Below, piece by piece: positions 34,440 through 44,989 of a DNA stretch of 64,000 bases. The notes beneath the pieces are model-generated. The model was not told where the DNA came from. It saw nothing but the letters and a program-made list of their open reading frames with translations, and made no database searches. The DNA is taken from contig CM070727.1 in the NCBI GenBank assembly GCA_036346275.1, positions 1,727,760 to 1,791,759 of the forward strand, written 5' to 3'. The DNA is from Otatea glauca (Eukaryota > Streptophyta > Magnoliopsida > Poales > Poaceae). Made by a program: the position numbers and the translations under genes. The stretch's first letter is position 1. Every line of letters starts with the position of its first letter.

Positions 34440-35894
34440 AAAGGTGGGATTAGCGTTTGAATCTAATCGCTCGCTTATGCATGCATCTATCCTACGTGGC
34501 ACGGTTACACGAAGAACGCCGCTGCGTCTCGACGGCCACGAGACATGAATTCACCGTTCATCTCGTAAAAAAGAGGAAATACATCATCTCGGTTTGCGCT
34601 GCGTCGCGTAGCTGCGCGCCGCCGCCGCCGTTCCTCGCACGGTCGCGCTCGGCTCATGCATCGCAGACGCACCGCTGCCGCCACGATCAAGTCCCGCCGA
34701 GCACGGCTTCGGCCTCGCGGCTAGCGTCGCCTCGGCCGCGTCGCTCGCGTCGCGCGACCGCCTCGCCTCGCAGCGTCGCCGCCGGTTTCGCGATCCACCG
34801 CGCAGACGGCGCGACGGCGTCTGCGCCTCGCCGGCCGAGCACGGCAGCTCGGCCATTGCCGCCGCCGCCGCGACGGTGGCACCGCGACGCAGCCGCTGCC
34901 GCGCCGAGGCGCCGCTACGCCGCCGAGCCCAGCTCCCCGACGTCGCGGCCGCCGCCGCCGCCGCCGCGCGCAAGCAAGCGCGCACGGCGCCGCCCGGCCG
35001 CCACCGCCGCCGCGGCCGGCGACGAGGCCTTAGTCCCCGCCGCCGCCGCGCCACCGAAAAGCGCGTCGCCGCCTCGGTGCCACCGCTTGGCCGACCGGCC
35101 ATCGCTGCGACCGCGCCCGGCCAGACGGCACCGCCGGCGCCTCGGCGTGCTTGCGCTGCCGCCCCGGCTCGGCTCGCATGGCCGGCGGCGCCGGCATTGC
35201 AGAAGACGCGTATTGCTGCCGCCGCCGCCGCCGCCGCCGCCGAGGAAGTTACTCGCCCGCCGGTATTGCGCCGGCCGCGACTCGGCATCCCGCGCGCAAG
35301 ACGGCCGTGCTGCAACCGCACCACCATGCCGCACCCCGCCCGACGCCGTGCCTCCATGCCGCCGCACCGCCGTTCTGCGCCCCGGCCGAAGCCAAGCAGT
35401 CGTCGCTACGCCCGATGTAGGCGTGCGGCCGGATGGATCAAGAAAAGGAAAGGGGAGGCGGCGCGTGAAAGGAAGAAAGCGGCAAGAAGAAAAGAAAAAA
35501 TGGGGGCACGCACGGGGCAAGTTGCGGCGGCGGCTAGGGAAACCCTAGCCGCACGCCATGATGGGCCAGAGCGGGCCAAGAAGGCCACGTAGGCCAAGCG
35601 GGAATGGGCCGATTCGGCCAGAAGAAAAAAAAAAAAAAAGAAAGAAAAGGGAAAAAAAAAAAAAATTGCGAAAAATTGCGTAAAATTTTGAAAAATTGCG
35701 TAAAATCAAGAAGATTTATTTGGCTCTATTTTTAATTTTTCTTGCTCTATTTCTCTGTTTTATGAATTTTCTTTATGAATTTTGAATCATTTGCTTTATT
35801 TTATATAATGCAATGCATATGAATTTATTTTCTGCATCTTTATGCTTTTCGCAACCATTTTCTATTAGATTACACGCAGTAATCTAATGTCGGA
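34440..35894 (+). other. copia copy 2 leader: GC-rich then AT-rich
   Basis: 34457-35600 is extremely GC-rich with GCC/CCG runs and long open frames on both strands, up to 363 residues. The frames are Arg, Ala and Pro-rich with no recognisable domain, as expected of composition alone. 35610-35900 is AT-rich with poly-A runs and GCGAAAAATTGCG-type words. It aligns with 1140-1480 of copy 3. I interpret the whole as untranslated leader, inside the proposed intron. Confidence 0.6.
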
Positions 35895-36608
35895 ATTTTG
35901 AAATCTTGAAGATGTCCGCATCGTGAATCGTGAGTTTGAAGAACTGCCCCGCACGGTCGTAACTATCTCACTTGGGCATCGGACGTAAAGATCGTTCGTG
36001 GGGCAAGAAGCTCGCGCAAAGAATTGGTCTAGGGTCCTCGCAGGACGCCGAAACCTACCACGAACGTAATGATCAAGCCTTGCACTTCCTCAGCACCACC
36101 TCTCACCACTCAAGAATGAATACATGGTCGAGGAGAGTGCACTCAAGCTTTGGACCGCACTTCGAGCGGTTCGAAAAGCTCAAGTACACCATCTTGCCCC
36201 AAGCACGCAAGATTGGGTACGCTGAGGTTTGCGACTTGAGCAAATGGCGAGTATAATTTCGCCTTGCACGTAATTTGTACCAATCTCTCTATGTGGCATG
36301 AAGATCACCGATGAAGAAAAGATTGAGAAGACTCTCTACCTTCCACCCTAATGCTATCCAGAGTGCACGCAACTATCATCGGGACGCATACAAGGAGTAT
36401 AGCGAATCGATTGATGTAATGCAAGTTGCGGAATCACAAGACGATGTTCTACGCAAGAACTATGTCTCATGACCACTGGAAGGGGCACCGCACGTAAGTC
36501 AATGCCAATAGCTACAAGGTGAGAAAGCCCATTCATAGAAAGAAGGGCAAACAAGGTGAAAAAGAGAAGTTTCGTGCCAAGGAAAGTCCAAAGCCCGTTA
36601 ATGCATGA
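35895..36608 (+). pseudogene. copia gag (UBN2-type), frameshifted
   Basis: The region begins near IVNREFEE-type coding sequence at about 35920. It continues with ALHFLSTTS, RFEKLKYTILPQAR, a clear TFHPNAIQSARNY, and a basic Lys/Arg-rich C-terminus ending at TGA 36606-36608. These are features of the Gag of plant copia elements (UBN2/DUF4219 group). Several single-base shifts interrupt the frame. It forms a unit with its own stop, separated from pol by about 175 bp of non-coding DNA, instead of a gag-pol fusion. Confidence 0.75.
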
Positions 36609-36784
36609 ATCGCATTTCTTTTAGATTATGGTTGTTAGCATTTTCTTTGAATAATGAATTGTAAGCTCTAGAAGAACATACTTCTCTCATGAATAAATAT
36701 GCAATTTATTCTTTATTCCAGTATTCTTTCCTTTACAAGCAATTTTGAATTATTTTGCCTCTGTTTTATTGGGATTATAGTAGC
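36609..36784 (+). other. gag-pol spacer of copia copy 2 (3' splice site deleted)
   Basis: Aligns with the spacer of copy 3. After TTGGGATTATA it jumps to GTAGCATAACAAATACC, skipping about 58 bp that in copy 3 hold the pyrimidine tract, the acceptor AG, the pol ATG and the protease DSG motif. This copy therefore lacks both the acceptor and the pol start. Confidence 0.6.
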
Positions 36785-39700
36785 ATAACAAATACCATCT
36801 TAAGAGAGTCTAAATACTTTCAGTCGATCACGAAGAACGCTGGAAAGATTACTACGATCGCAGGAAGCGACTCATATGTAATCGGCTCAGGAAGAGCCAC
36901 TATTATATTGCCTATGGGTACAACTTTGGTAATTGAAGAAGCCCTTTGTACCTCGAATCAACTCGCACTCTCTTAAGCTTTAAAGACATCCGCGCCAATG
37001 GTTTTCACGTAGAAACCAATGAAGAAAATGGCAAAGAATATTTGTGCATTGTGAAGCACGCGGTATGTGGAAAAATGGTATTAGAAAAATGTCCTCATAT
37101 GAATCGGGTTGTACTACACGAATATTCATGCACCCGAAGTGTATACTTCCTTGAAGACTGTTTTTAGAAGCTCCGAGTTATTTTCTTAATGGCATGGTAG
37201 ATTAGGTCATCCTGGTCTTAGAATGATGAGAAATATAGTGAACAACTCACGTGGTCATGGCATTAATGTTAAAAATTTCCGAATCATGAAGATTTTGTGT
37301 GCCTGCATGTGCCACCGGAAATTAATAACTAGACCTCTGTTATGAAAGTGCAAAGTGAAATCCTCGCATTCTCGAACGCATCCAGGGGATATTTGCGGTC
37401 CGATTCAGCCCTGTCGGGCCGCTTCGATACTTTATGGTGCTCATCGATGCTTCCTCGAAATGGTCGCATGTATGCTTGTTGTCAACAAGAAACCATGCTT
37501 TTGCAAAGCTGATCTCGCAGATCATAAGAATTAAGAATGCTTTCCCTGATCATCGCGTGAAGTCCATCGAATGGACAATGCCGAGAATTTACTTCAAAGG
37601 CATTTGATGATTATTGCACAAAGAACAGGATAGCGATTGAGCACTCCATCGCACGTCCATACGCAGAATGGACTAGCGAAGCACTAATAAAGAGGATTAA
37701 GTTCATTGCCGCACCGCTTTGCGAGTTGTAACTTGCCCAACACTTGTTAGGGACACGCAGATCGCACGCAGCAGAAGACTTATCAATTTGCACCATCGCC
37801 TACAACACCCATTCTCCTATGCGGCTTGTGCACGGATCATCCCAAGATCTCCCATCTTAGAAAATTTGGGTGTATGGTATATGTACCTATACCACCCCTC
37901 GTGGATGAAATGGGCCTCTCCGCAAGTCCGGGATATACGTTGGTTATGGGAGTGCATCCATAATCGTATTTGGAACCCATGATGGAGACTTGCATACTGA
38001 CCCGATTCACGATTGCATCTTTGACGAGGATCGTTTCCGTCATTAGGGAGGAAATCAACCTTTGGATGAAAAATGCCGGAAATCATTTGGCATTCCACCG
38101 ATCCCGCACATGACCCCGAACTAATGAAGCAAATCAAGAAGTCTAGAAGATAATCGATTTGCGAATTTAGCAAATGAATCGCTGATCATTTTGTGATCCA
38201 AGGGCGTGGTTAAGTCGCATGTACCAAACAAGAAATGCACCGAGAGGGTGGAAATACCAAAGAAAATAGAAGGTATCCTCAACCTGCTCGAGGCCTCAAA
38301 GAAAAAGAACAGCAACTGCTCCTCAAACCCAAAGTACCGGAGACGCCTGAGAAAATCAAGCGAGAGGACTTACCACAACCAATCACGAAAATGCCCCAAG
38401 GAAAGAAGGGAGCAGTTGAGACTGCACCGAAAGAAGCCAATGGAAAAGGCAATTCCGGACTTGAATCTTCCATCGCAGAAGTCACGAAATAATGTGCGCG
38501 CACACATAGGCGATGAAAAGCTAAAGGAACTTGCTCCTGCGATAGGGAAAAGCAGCGAAGAGTAAGTAGAAGTGCATGAAGCACCCCATGAAGAAATGGC
38601 CATAAACTTTGTAATAACAGGAGAATCCCTGGATAGAGCAACAGCCAACGTTGATGCATACTTCGCAAAGAAGATTGCCTCGATCATTGATCATGATCCC
38701 GAGCCTGCATCTCTCGCAGAGTGCAAGAAAAGGCTAGATTGGGAAGAATGAAAAAAGGCAATCACGGCAGAGTTAGTCTCTCGAACAAGAGAGAGGTGTT
38801 TGTTCAGATGCCGCACACCTCCCCATGTAAACCCGTAGGTCACAAATGGGTCTTTGTTCTAAGAGAAATGAAAACAACGGTTGTAAGGTACAAAGCAAGG
38901 CTTGTAGCTCAAGGTTTCACTCAACGTCCCGGAGTTGATTATGAAGAAACCTATTCTCCGGTCATGGGAGGAATTACCTTTAGATATTTGATCTTAATGG
39001 CGGTCAACTTGAAGTTGAGAATGAAGCTAATGGATGTTGTCACAAAGATACCAGATGGAAACTTGGATTCGGAGATATACATGAAAGTAGGAAGGAATTC
39101 CTATCCCAACCAAGATGGAGCAAATAGAAACTCATGCACAAGATGAAATAGGAGAAATCACTTTGTATGGGTCAAGCGATCGGGAAAAATGTGGTACAAT
39201 CGCTGAGTGATTTTCTCTGCAAGAAAGGCTACACAAACAAATAAGATTGTCCATGTGTGTTTATACAACGATCCCGAATGGATTCTCAGATAATCTCCGT
39301 CTATGTAGATGACTTGAACATCATTGGGACGGATGAAGAAATTGAAGTGGCATGCTCATACTTGAAGTCCGAGTTTGAAATGAAAGATTTGGGTAAAACC
39401 AAGTTTTGTTTAGGCTTGCGGCTTGAACATGTCCAAGGAGGAATCTTGGTACATCAATCAACCTACACGCAGAAAGTGTTGGAAAGATTTAGCTTTGAAA
39501 AAGTATATCCCGCAAAGACTCCAATGGCTCAAGGTCACTCCAAGCGCACCTAGACCCATACTGCACCTAGAGAAGAGGGGAGGAAGTCCCGGGAGCAGAA
39601 TTCCCATATTTGAGTGCAGTTGGAGCGCTCATGTACCTTGCGAATAGCACTAGACCGGACATTGCGTCATTTGTGAATTTGCTAGCACTATGACAAAGGC

Positions 39701-40310
39701 GTAACCCACCAAAAGGCATTGGAAAGGGATCAAGGACATCTTCCGCTACCTCCAAGGAAGCAAAGACCTCGGCCATTCTTTAGAAGAAATAATGAATTGA
39801 ATTTGGTTGGCTATGCCGATCTTTGGTATTTATCGGACCGCATACCGGCAAGTCCCAAACCGCTATGTTTTCCTATGTGGAGGAACAACAATTTCTTGGA
39901 AGTCGTCTAGCGCACTCTTGTCTCGACGTCGACAAACCACTCGAAATCATCGCTTTGTATGAAGCATCTCGTGAATGTGCATGGCTCGAAGAATGGTTCA
40001 CCACATCCGTAAGTCATGTGGTTTGAACATTGAGCAAACTCCTACAATAATTTATGAAGATAATGCACTTGTGTTGCCCAAGCACAAATGGGATATGTGA
40101 AGAGCAATCTCACGAAGCATATCAACCCCAAGTTCTTCTATGCTCATGAATTGCATAAGATGAACGAGATCAAGATATTGCATACTAAGTCATGTGAAAA
40201 TCTTGCGATTTGTTCACTAAATCACTCCCAAGATCTACCTTTGAAAGGTGCGTGAAAGGAATTGGGATGATGAGACTTAGAGAAGTGCAGATTCGAGGGA
40301 GATATGTCAC
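36785..40310 (+). pseudogene. copia pol of copy 2, multiply frameshifted
   Basis: Protease remnant without its active site (36785-37160), pre-integrase and integrase (about 37190-38030), reverse transcriptase (about 38720-39560, with KARLVAQGFTQRPGVDYEET and YVDDLNIIGTDEE) and RNase H (about 39800-40310). The same domains occur in the same order as in copy 1, but with more frame breaks. The breaks are largely one- or two-base losses at CAG/CTG sites. Confidence 0.85.
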
Positions 40311-40550
40311 ATACTCCCACATGAATCCGAGCATGAATTATGAATACCCAACATGAATCTCAAGATTAGCAATTGAAGTTGGGAGAATTGTACTCTTTTC
40401 CTTAGCAAGTTTTTCATGAAGTTTTCTTGCGTAAGGTTTTAACGAGGCAATTCGTGCAACATAGTAAGCGTATGCTATGTACTCTTTCTCCAAGTATTTT
40501 TCCCACTGGGTTTTTCGGAGTTTTAATGAGGCATATGCATCTCGCGCAAA

Positions 40551-40563
40551 GGGCCCAAGGGAG
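40551..40563 (+). other. polypurine tract of copia copy 2
   Basis: A purine-rich run (GGGCCCAAGGGAG, interrupted by CCC) directly before the 3' LTR. Confidence 0.6.
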
Positions 40564-40782
40564 TGTTGAGAAACCCTAAAGCCCATCGCAGCCCATGTGG
40601 TCCCTTATGCCAAACCCTAGAGAGCGCTTATAAAGGAGGAGGGTCCCCATGTACACATGTAATTCATTAGTAATAAAGAATTTCCGCTTTCGCTCTCCCT
40701 AAACACGTGTCTCTCTCTCTCTGTTCTCCACTTCAGATCTGTTCGGGAACCCCGGACTATTCGATAGCGAGGTTCCTTAACA
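40564..40782 (+). repeat. 3' LTR of copia copy 2
   Basis: Begins TGTTGAGAAACC and ends CCTTAACA. Shorter than the 5' LTR by 9 bp, mostly through shorter G, C and CT runs. Confidence 0.94.
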
Positions 40783-40787
40783 CTATC

Positions 40788-41697
40788 ATTGCTTGCCAAG
40801 ATCGGCAAACTCAAACAAGCCATCGAGCAGTTCATCTTGCCCATGTGTCCACAAGCTGCCCTACTTTCCTTTCTAAAGCATGCCTGAGAGCTGAGACTAC
40901 TAATGTTTCTATTACTTGCCATATGTCAATGTTGACAAGTATGGAACATGTAGTCCTTAGCTTGGACTACTCACTTTTTTTCGTTGCTTATGCATTCTTC
41001 TACACAGCCATAGCACTTGGACCACTGTCTTTAGATAGGATGGGACAAATAATTGCTGCGTAGCTAATAGACGGACTCCTGTGTAGTGGTATCAAAAGGG
41101 GGCTTTAATAATGCTGTCGTGTACATTACATATGAGTTTGTTAATATATTGGTACAGCTTAACACAAGTAGCTATCTTAGAATTGGAAGAAACTAATCTT
41201 ACATTTTGTTGTGCATTAAACTATGCACTAAAGCTCAAAGGAAAGACGTATTATCTTCAGTGCCATGGTGTAGGTTTCATGATGGTTGAGTAGAGTAGTT
41301 AGCTATCTTACACTTTGGATATATTCCCGTGAGATTTTTTGAAACTTTGTGCCAGTGGGATCGAGAAAACAATGGACAATGATGTGTTATATATCTATAT
41401 ATGTTTCTCTGTGTCTATCTGTAGTTGTTATACGGGTATTGTAGAGTTTTGTACGAAAAGAAACATATAAAGAGAGGATGAGAGTGGACATTTCGTTTTC
41501 TCAAAAAAGTTCTCGAAAGACTCCTGCTTACCAAACATTTGTTTGCTAGACCTTTCAACTACATGCTCAAATACGTAATTTGTGTTTAGATTAGGTAAAA
41601 ATATACACCAAACATTTATATACTAGTAAACCGTTCGTATCAAGCGCAATTTAACACCAGAAATATATTAATTCGCATCTGCAACTTTGCTTAACGG
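40788..41697. other. intergenic, no recognised content
   Basis: Short frames only (for example 40707-41063 overlaps the LTR and is not a gene). Nothing recognised. Confidence 0.4.
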
Positions 41698-42882
41698 ATG
41701 GCACACTTTCAAATCCTGGTGAAATATTAGAAATCTCGGCTAAGGATAAGATCTTAAATCCTGGCCGGATATAAAAAAAAGTGAAATTTTTTTAATTGTC
41801 ATAGTGATTCAAAATTTTTAGCAAATTTTTTTAAAAAATGGGTAATTTGATCGAATTTTAAGTTTTTTGATCAGATTTGAGTCAATACCTCTTAAGAATA
41901 TTATCTTCCATGAAAATTTATTGAAAAACAGAATTCTAAAGATGTTTTATAAAAATAATAGAAATAGTGTCAAATTTTTATAAAAATGTATAAGCTCGAT
42001 CATACTATAAAAAATTTATGATACCATCTTTATCAGTCTAGGATAATATAAAAAATGTTTCAAAAGAACTGAACTTCATTTGTTATCTTTAAAAAATCAA
42101 AAATAAAAGGAACATAAATGATACAGTACCTTTGTCATAATTTTATAAATTCACTCAAATGTGATCACGATTTAAAATTTTTATGAGAGTTTAAGAATCT
42201 CTTCGGTACCCTTCTCTAAAAGTTTTAAAAATTATAAACCTTTTTTTGATTGTTCAATCAAATATATGTAATCAATACATGTACTCAGGCAAGCTTTTAT
42301 TAGGATAGTAGCACTATGAGAATTTTTTAAAATTTCTCAGGCTTGATCATCATCTAAATATTTTATGAGAATATTATTGATACATCAGGACCATTCACAA
42401 ATATTTTAAAAAATTTATAATGTGGTTTTAACCAATTTTCATTCGATTGAAATTTGCCGTTAAGGCATTTTCCAGGACAGTACCATTTTCAGATTTTTTT
42501 TAACAAATTTAGGCTTGATCATCATCTTAAAAATTTATGAGAATATAAGTTTAAATTTGTTGGTAAGGCTTTTATCAGGACAGTAGCACTGTCAGAATTT
42601 TAAAAAATTCCTCAAGATTGATCATCATCTGAAAATTTTATGAAAAAGTTAGTGATGCGTCTGCACCATCCACAAAAAATTTCAAAATTTTATAACTTGT
42701 TTTGAACCATTTTTCACTCGATCGAAATTTTCAGCAATTTCGATCGAAATCTCGGAAATCTTTGTTTAAAAAATTCCGGTTTTGAATTTTGGATTTCGTC
42801 TAAATTTTATCCGAAATTTTAACATCTCATCGAAATATCGGATTTCGATCACCGATGAGATACGATCCGAAGCTGAAATTTG
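41698..42882 (+). repeat. AT-rich modular repeat, copy A
   Basis: Characterised by recurring words GATCATCATCT, AAATTTTATGAGA, TATCAGGACAGTAGCACTGT and GAACCATTTTTCACTCGATC. It is bounded by segments rich in GAAATTTCGG and AAATCTCGG words. Homologous copies are at 44990-46205 (inverted) and 62098-63230 (direct). The module of roughly 150-170 bp recurs within each copy. No coding content, terminal repeats or target duplication were identified. Confidence 0.65.
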
Positions 42883-42975
42883 AAACCTTCCTTATGTACA
42901 AGATTAATTTACACATATGAGCGCATTTACAGTGATTACATATTTAAAAAGTAGTACTACAAATTATGTCCATAA

Positions 42976-43273
42976 GGCTAATCCCAGTGCATAGTATCAT
43001 ATTCCAAAATCCAAGACTGCCACGTAGGATAGAGAGCGTGATACTGTTGAGAAGAAACACCATCTCCAATGCATAGTATCATACTACAATATCCAAGATA
43101 GTTTGCGTGCATTAATTGTTGCATGTGTTGTGATCAAATGTTTCGTATGAATATGATATGGTTTGCTCCCAGTGCAGTATCATACGAAATCCAAGACGTT
43201 GGATATTGAGCCCAAGCAAGAAATCCTATGTGACGGATCATTTATGACGTATGATATTACCACCGGACTAGCC
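42976..43273. mobile_element. Tourist-like MITE (PIF/Harbinger type)
   Basis: The left end is GGCTAATCCCAGTG and the right end on the opposite strand is GGCTAGTCCGGTGG. It is flanked by TAA on both sides (42973-42975 and 43274-43276), the typical target duplication of Tourist elements. Inside, ATAGTATCATA and AATCCAAGA words recur. 298 bp, about 800 bp upstream of histone H4. Confidence 0.8.
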
Positions 43274-43276
43274 TAA

Positions 43277-43825
43277 CTTCAACCACGCCTTTCGTTGTTC
43301 CAAGTGTTTGTCCTTTCCCCGAGACATCGAGTCCTAAAACTTTTGTATGGCCTTTTTTTTCCTCCTCCCTAATGCAAAGACGCGCAAAAGGTTTTGTATG
43401 TTCTCGGGGAAAAGTACGTTCACATGTTCATTTTGATCTTCCAAGTTGGTTTGTCTCCGGGCCTTTCTACGTCTTCGAATTCGAGGTACAAGACTGCATA
43501 TACTTGCTTAACTACCTAAAGACCCGCCATCACGACAGAGTTGTCTACAAGGCTTAGGCGCCTTCTGACGTGTTAGCAACAAGCAGATTTACGCTTTCAA
43601 AGCAGTTTCATCGCAGGCACTGAACTCACGGGCCCACTGTCATTGACCAAACCATCCGAAATTTCGCGACCGCTAACGCCCCGCGCAACGCGACCCCGCA
43701 CAGTCAAAAGTCAAAACTACCCGGGCTCACCTGCCATCCACCCACACAGAGGCTACGGCTCCACTCGAATTCCCGCACCCCGTCATATCCTCACCAAAGA
43801 AACACACCTCCCGCTCCCCACTCCG
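43277..43825. other. distal upstream region of histone H4
   Basis: No element boundary or gene recognised. Becomes C-rich towards the H4 promoter. Confidence 0.4.
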
Positions 43826-43957
43826 CCACGTCACCGATCCGAGAACCCTCCCCCCCCCACTTACCACCACCCATCGCCCATCCAACGGCGCAAACCCCGC
43901 ATCACGCGGATCGCGCCCCCCCCCCCCACCTCCCCCAAATCCTCGCCTCCATAAAAC
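43826..43957 (+). promoter_or_regulatory. histone H4 promoter: type I element, octamer and TATA-like box
   Basis: CCACGTCACCGATCCGAG at 43826-43843 matches the plant histone type I element (hexamer ACGTCA plus reversed octamer), differing at one base (A for C near the end). CGCGGATC at 43905-43912 is an exact octamer. CATAAAAC at 43950-43957 is TATA-like. These elements direct S-phase expression of plant H3 and H4 genes, which is the expected regulation here. Confidence 0.8.
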
Positions 43958-44068
43958 CTCACCCCACACGCCATCGCCACCCAGTTCATCACACCACTGC
44001 AACCCCCCCACCTCAAGTCGGAGGAAGCGGCGGCGGAAGAGATAGAGTAGCGAAGCGAGGCGGAGGCG

Positions 44069-44380
44069 ATGTCGGGGAGGGGCAAGGGCGGCAAGGGGCT
44101 CGGGAAGGGCGGCGCGAAGCGGCACAGGAAAGTGCTGCGCGACAACATTCAGGGGATCACGAAGCCGGCGATCCGGAGGTTGGCGAGGAGGGGCGGCGTG
44201 AAGCGCATCTCGGGGCTGATCTACGAGGAGACACGCGGCGTGCTCAAGATCTTCCTGGAGAATGTCATCCGCGACGCCGTCACCTACACGGAGCACGCCC
44301 GCCGCAAGACCGTCACCGCCATGGACGTCGTCTACGCGCTCAAGCGCCAGGGACGCACCCTCTACGGCTTTGGCGGCTAG
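44069..44380 (+). CDS. histone H4
   Basis: A single intronless 103-residue frame from [15 protein letters not shown] to GRTLYGFGG, the canonical plant H4. It has the basic tail with acetylatable lysines, GAKRHRK, the histone-fold helices and [15 protein letters not shown]. Length is exactly that of the family. Codon use is strongly G/C-ending. With H3 it forms the tetramer at the core of the nucleosome. The upstream type I element and octamer point to S-phase control. Confidence 0.99.
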
Positions 44381-44989
44381 GCTGGGCTCAGTTGCTACAG
44401 GGTTAGGTTTAGGGGATTCGATTGGTGCCTTGTCCTGTGTTCTCTGTAGCTGTTGTTTGTCTGGTCCTGTGCTGTAGGGATGTAAGAACTACTGGTTCGT
44501 TGGAATGGATGGGAATTTGGTAATCTGCAGTGATTTAGCCCTGAAATTTGCCGCAATCTCTTGCTGTGATGTGAATCTGTGCTCGATATCCGTAAATTAG
44601 TTAATTATATTCTGGTCTACGCCTCCTGAATGCACATTTGTTTGGAATAGCAATTTGAGTCGTGCTGGTGTCGAACTGCGCCCTTTCGGATGGCTTGGTT
44701 CAATTCAAATCGTTGAGCGTGCGATTCAAACCGTCCAGGCGTTTGTGTACAGGAAAAGTTTTAAATCGAATGCCCTCTCCAAGAGCTGGATTTGTCATTT
44801 GCGGCGGCGATTTGTGGAGGGCAGAGTCGCAGAGATGCAAACGTCAATTCGAAAGAGGTTTCAAAAAGGACAGGGAGAACTAGCAACCGCGGGTACACCG
44901 AACCACTGACCGCGGTGGAGGGGAAGAGGAAGCAGCAAGGGCACGAATCGCTTCCCAAATCCCACCGAAGGGAAGGGGCGGCCGGTGGG
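44381..44989 (+). other. histone H4 3' region and flank
   Basis: 3' untranslated region followed by sequence with no recognised content. Open frames at 44655-44909 are not convincing. Confidence 0.4.

Larger units (their letters stand above)
34166..40782 (+). mobile_element. Ty1/copia LTR retrotransposon, copy 2 (full structure, 6.6 kb)
   Basis: LTRs at 34166-34393 and 40564-40782, flanked by a perfect 5-bp target duplication ctatc (34161-34165 and 40783-40787). Inside, in order: primer-binding region, leader with a splice-donor-like GTGAGA, GC-rich and AT-rich leader, gag, spacer, pol, polypurine tract. This is the only copy here with most of gag. The two LTRs differ mainly by homopolymer lengths and small indels, so the insertion appears young. 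Many short indels break gag and pol. They concentrate at CAG and CTG positions of the other copies, so some may be assembly errors. Confidence 0.94.

Noticed and set aside
34457..35548. Open frame of 363 residues on the plus strand, with long frames opposite
   Set aside because: Composition artefact of a GC-rich retrotransposon leader: Arg/Ala/Pro-rich in every frame, no domain, no conservation with copy 3.
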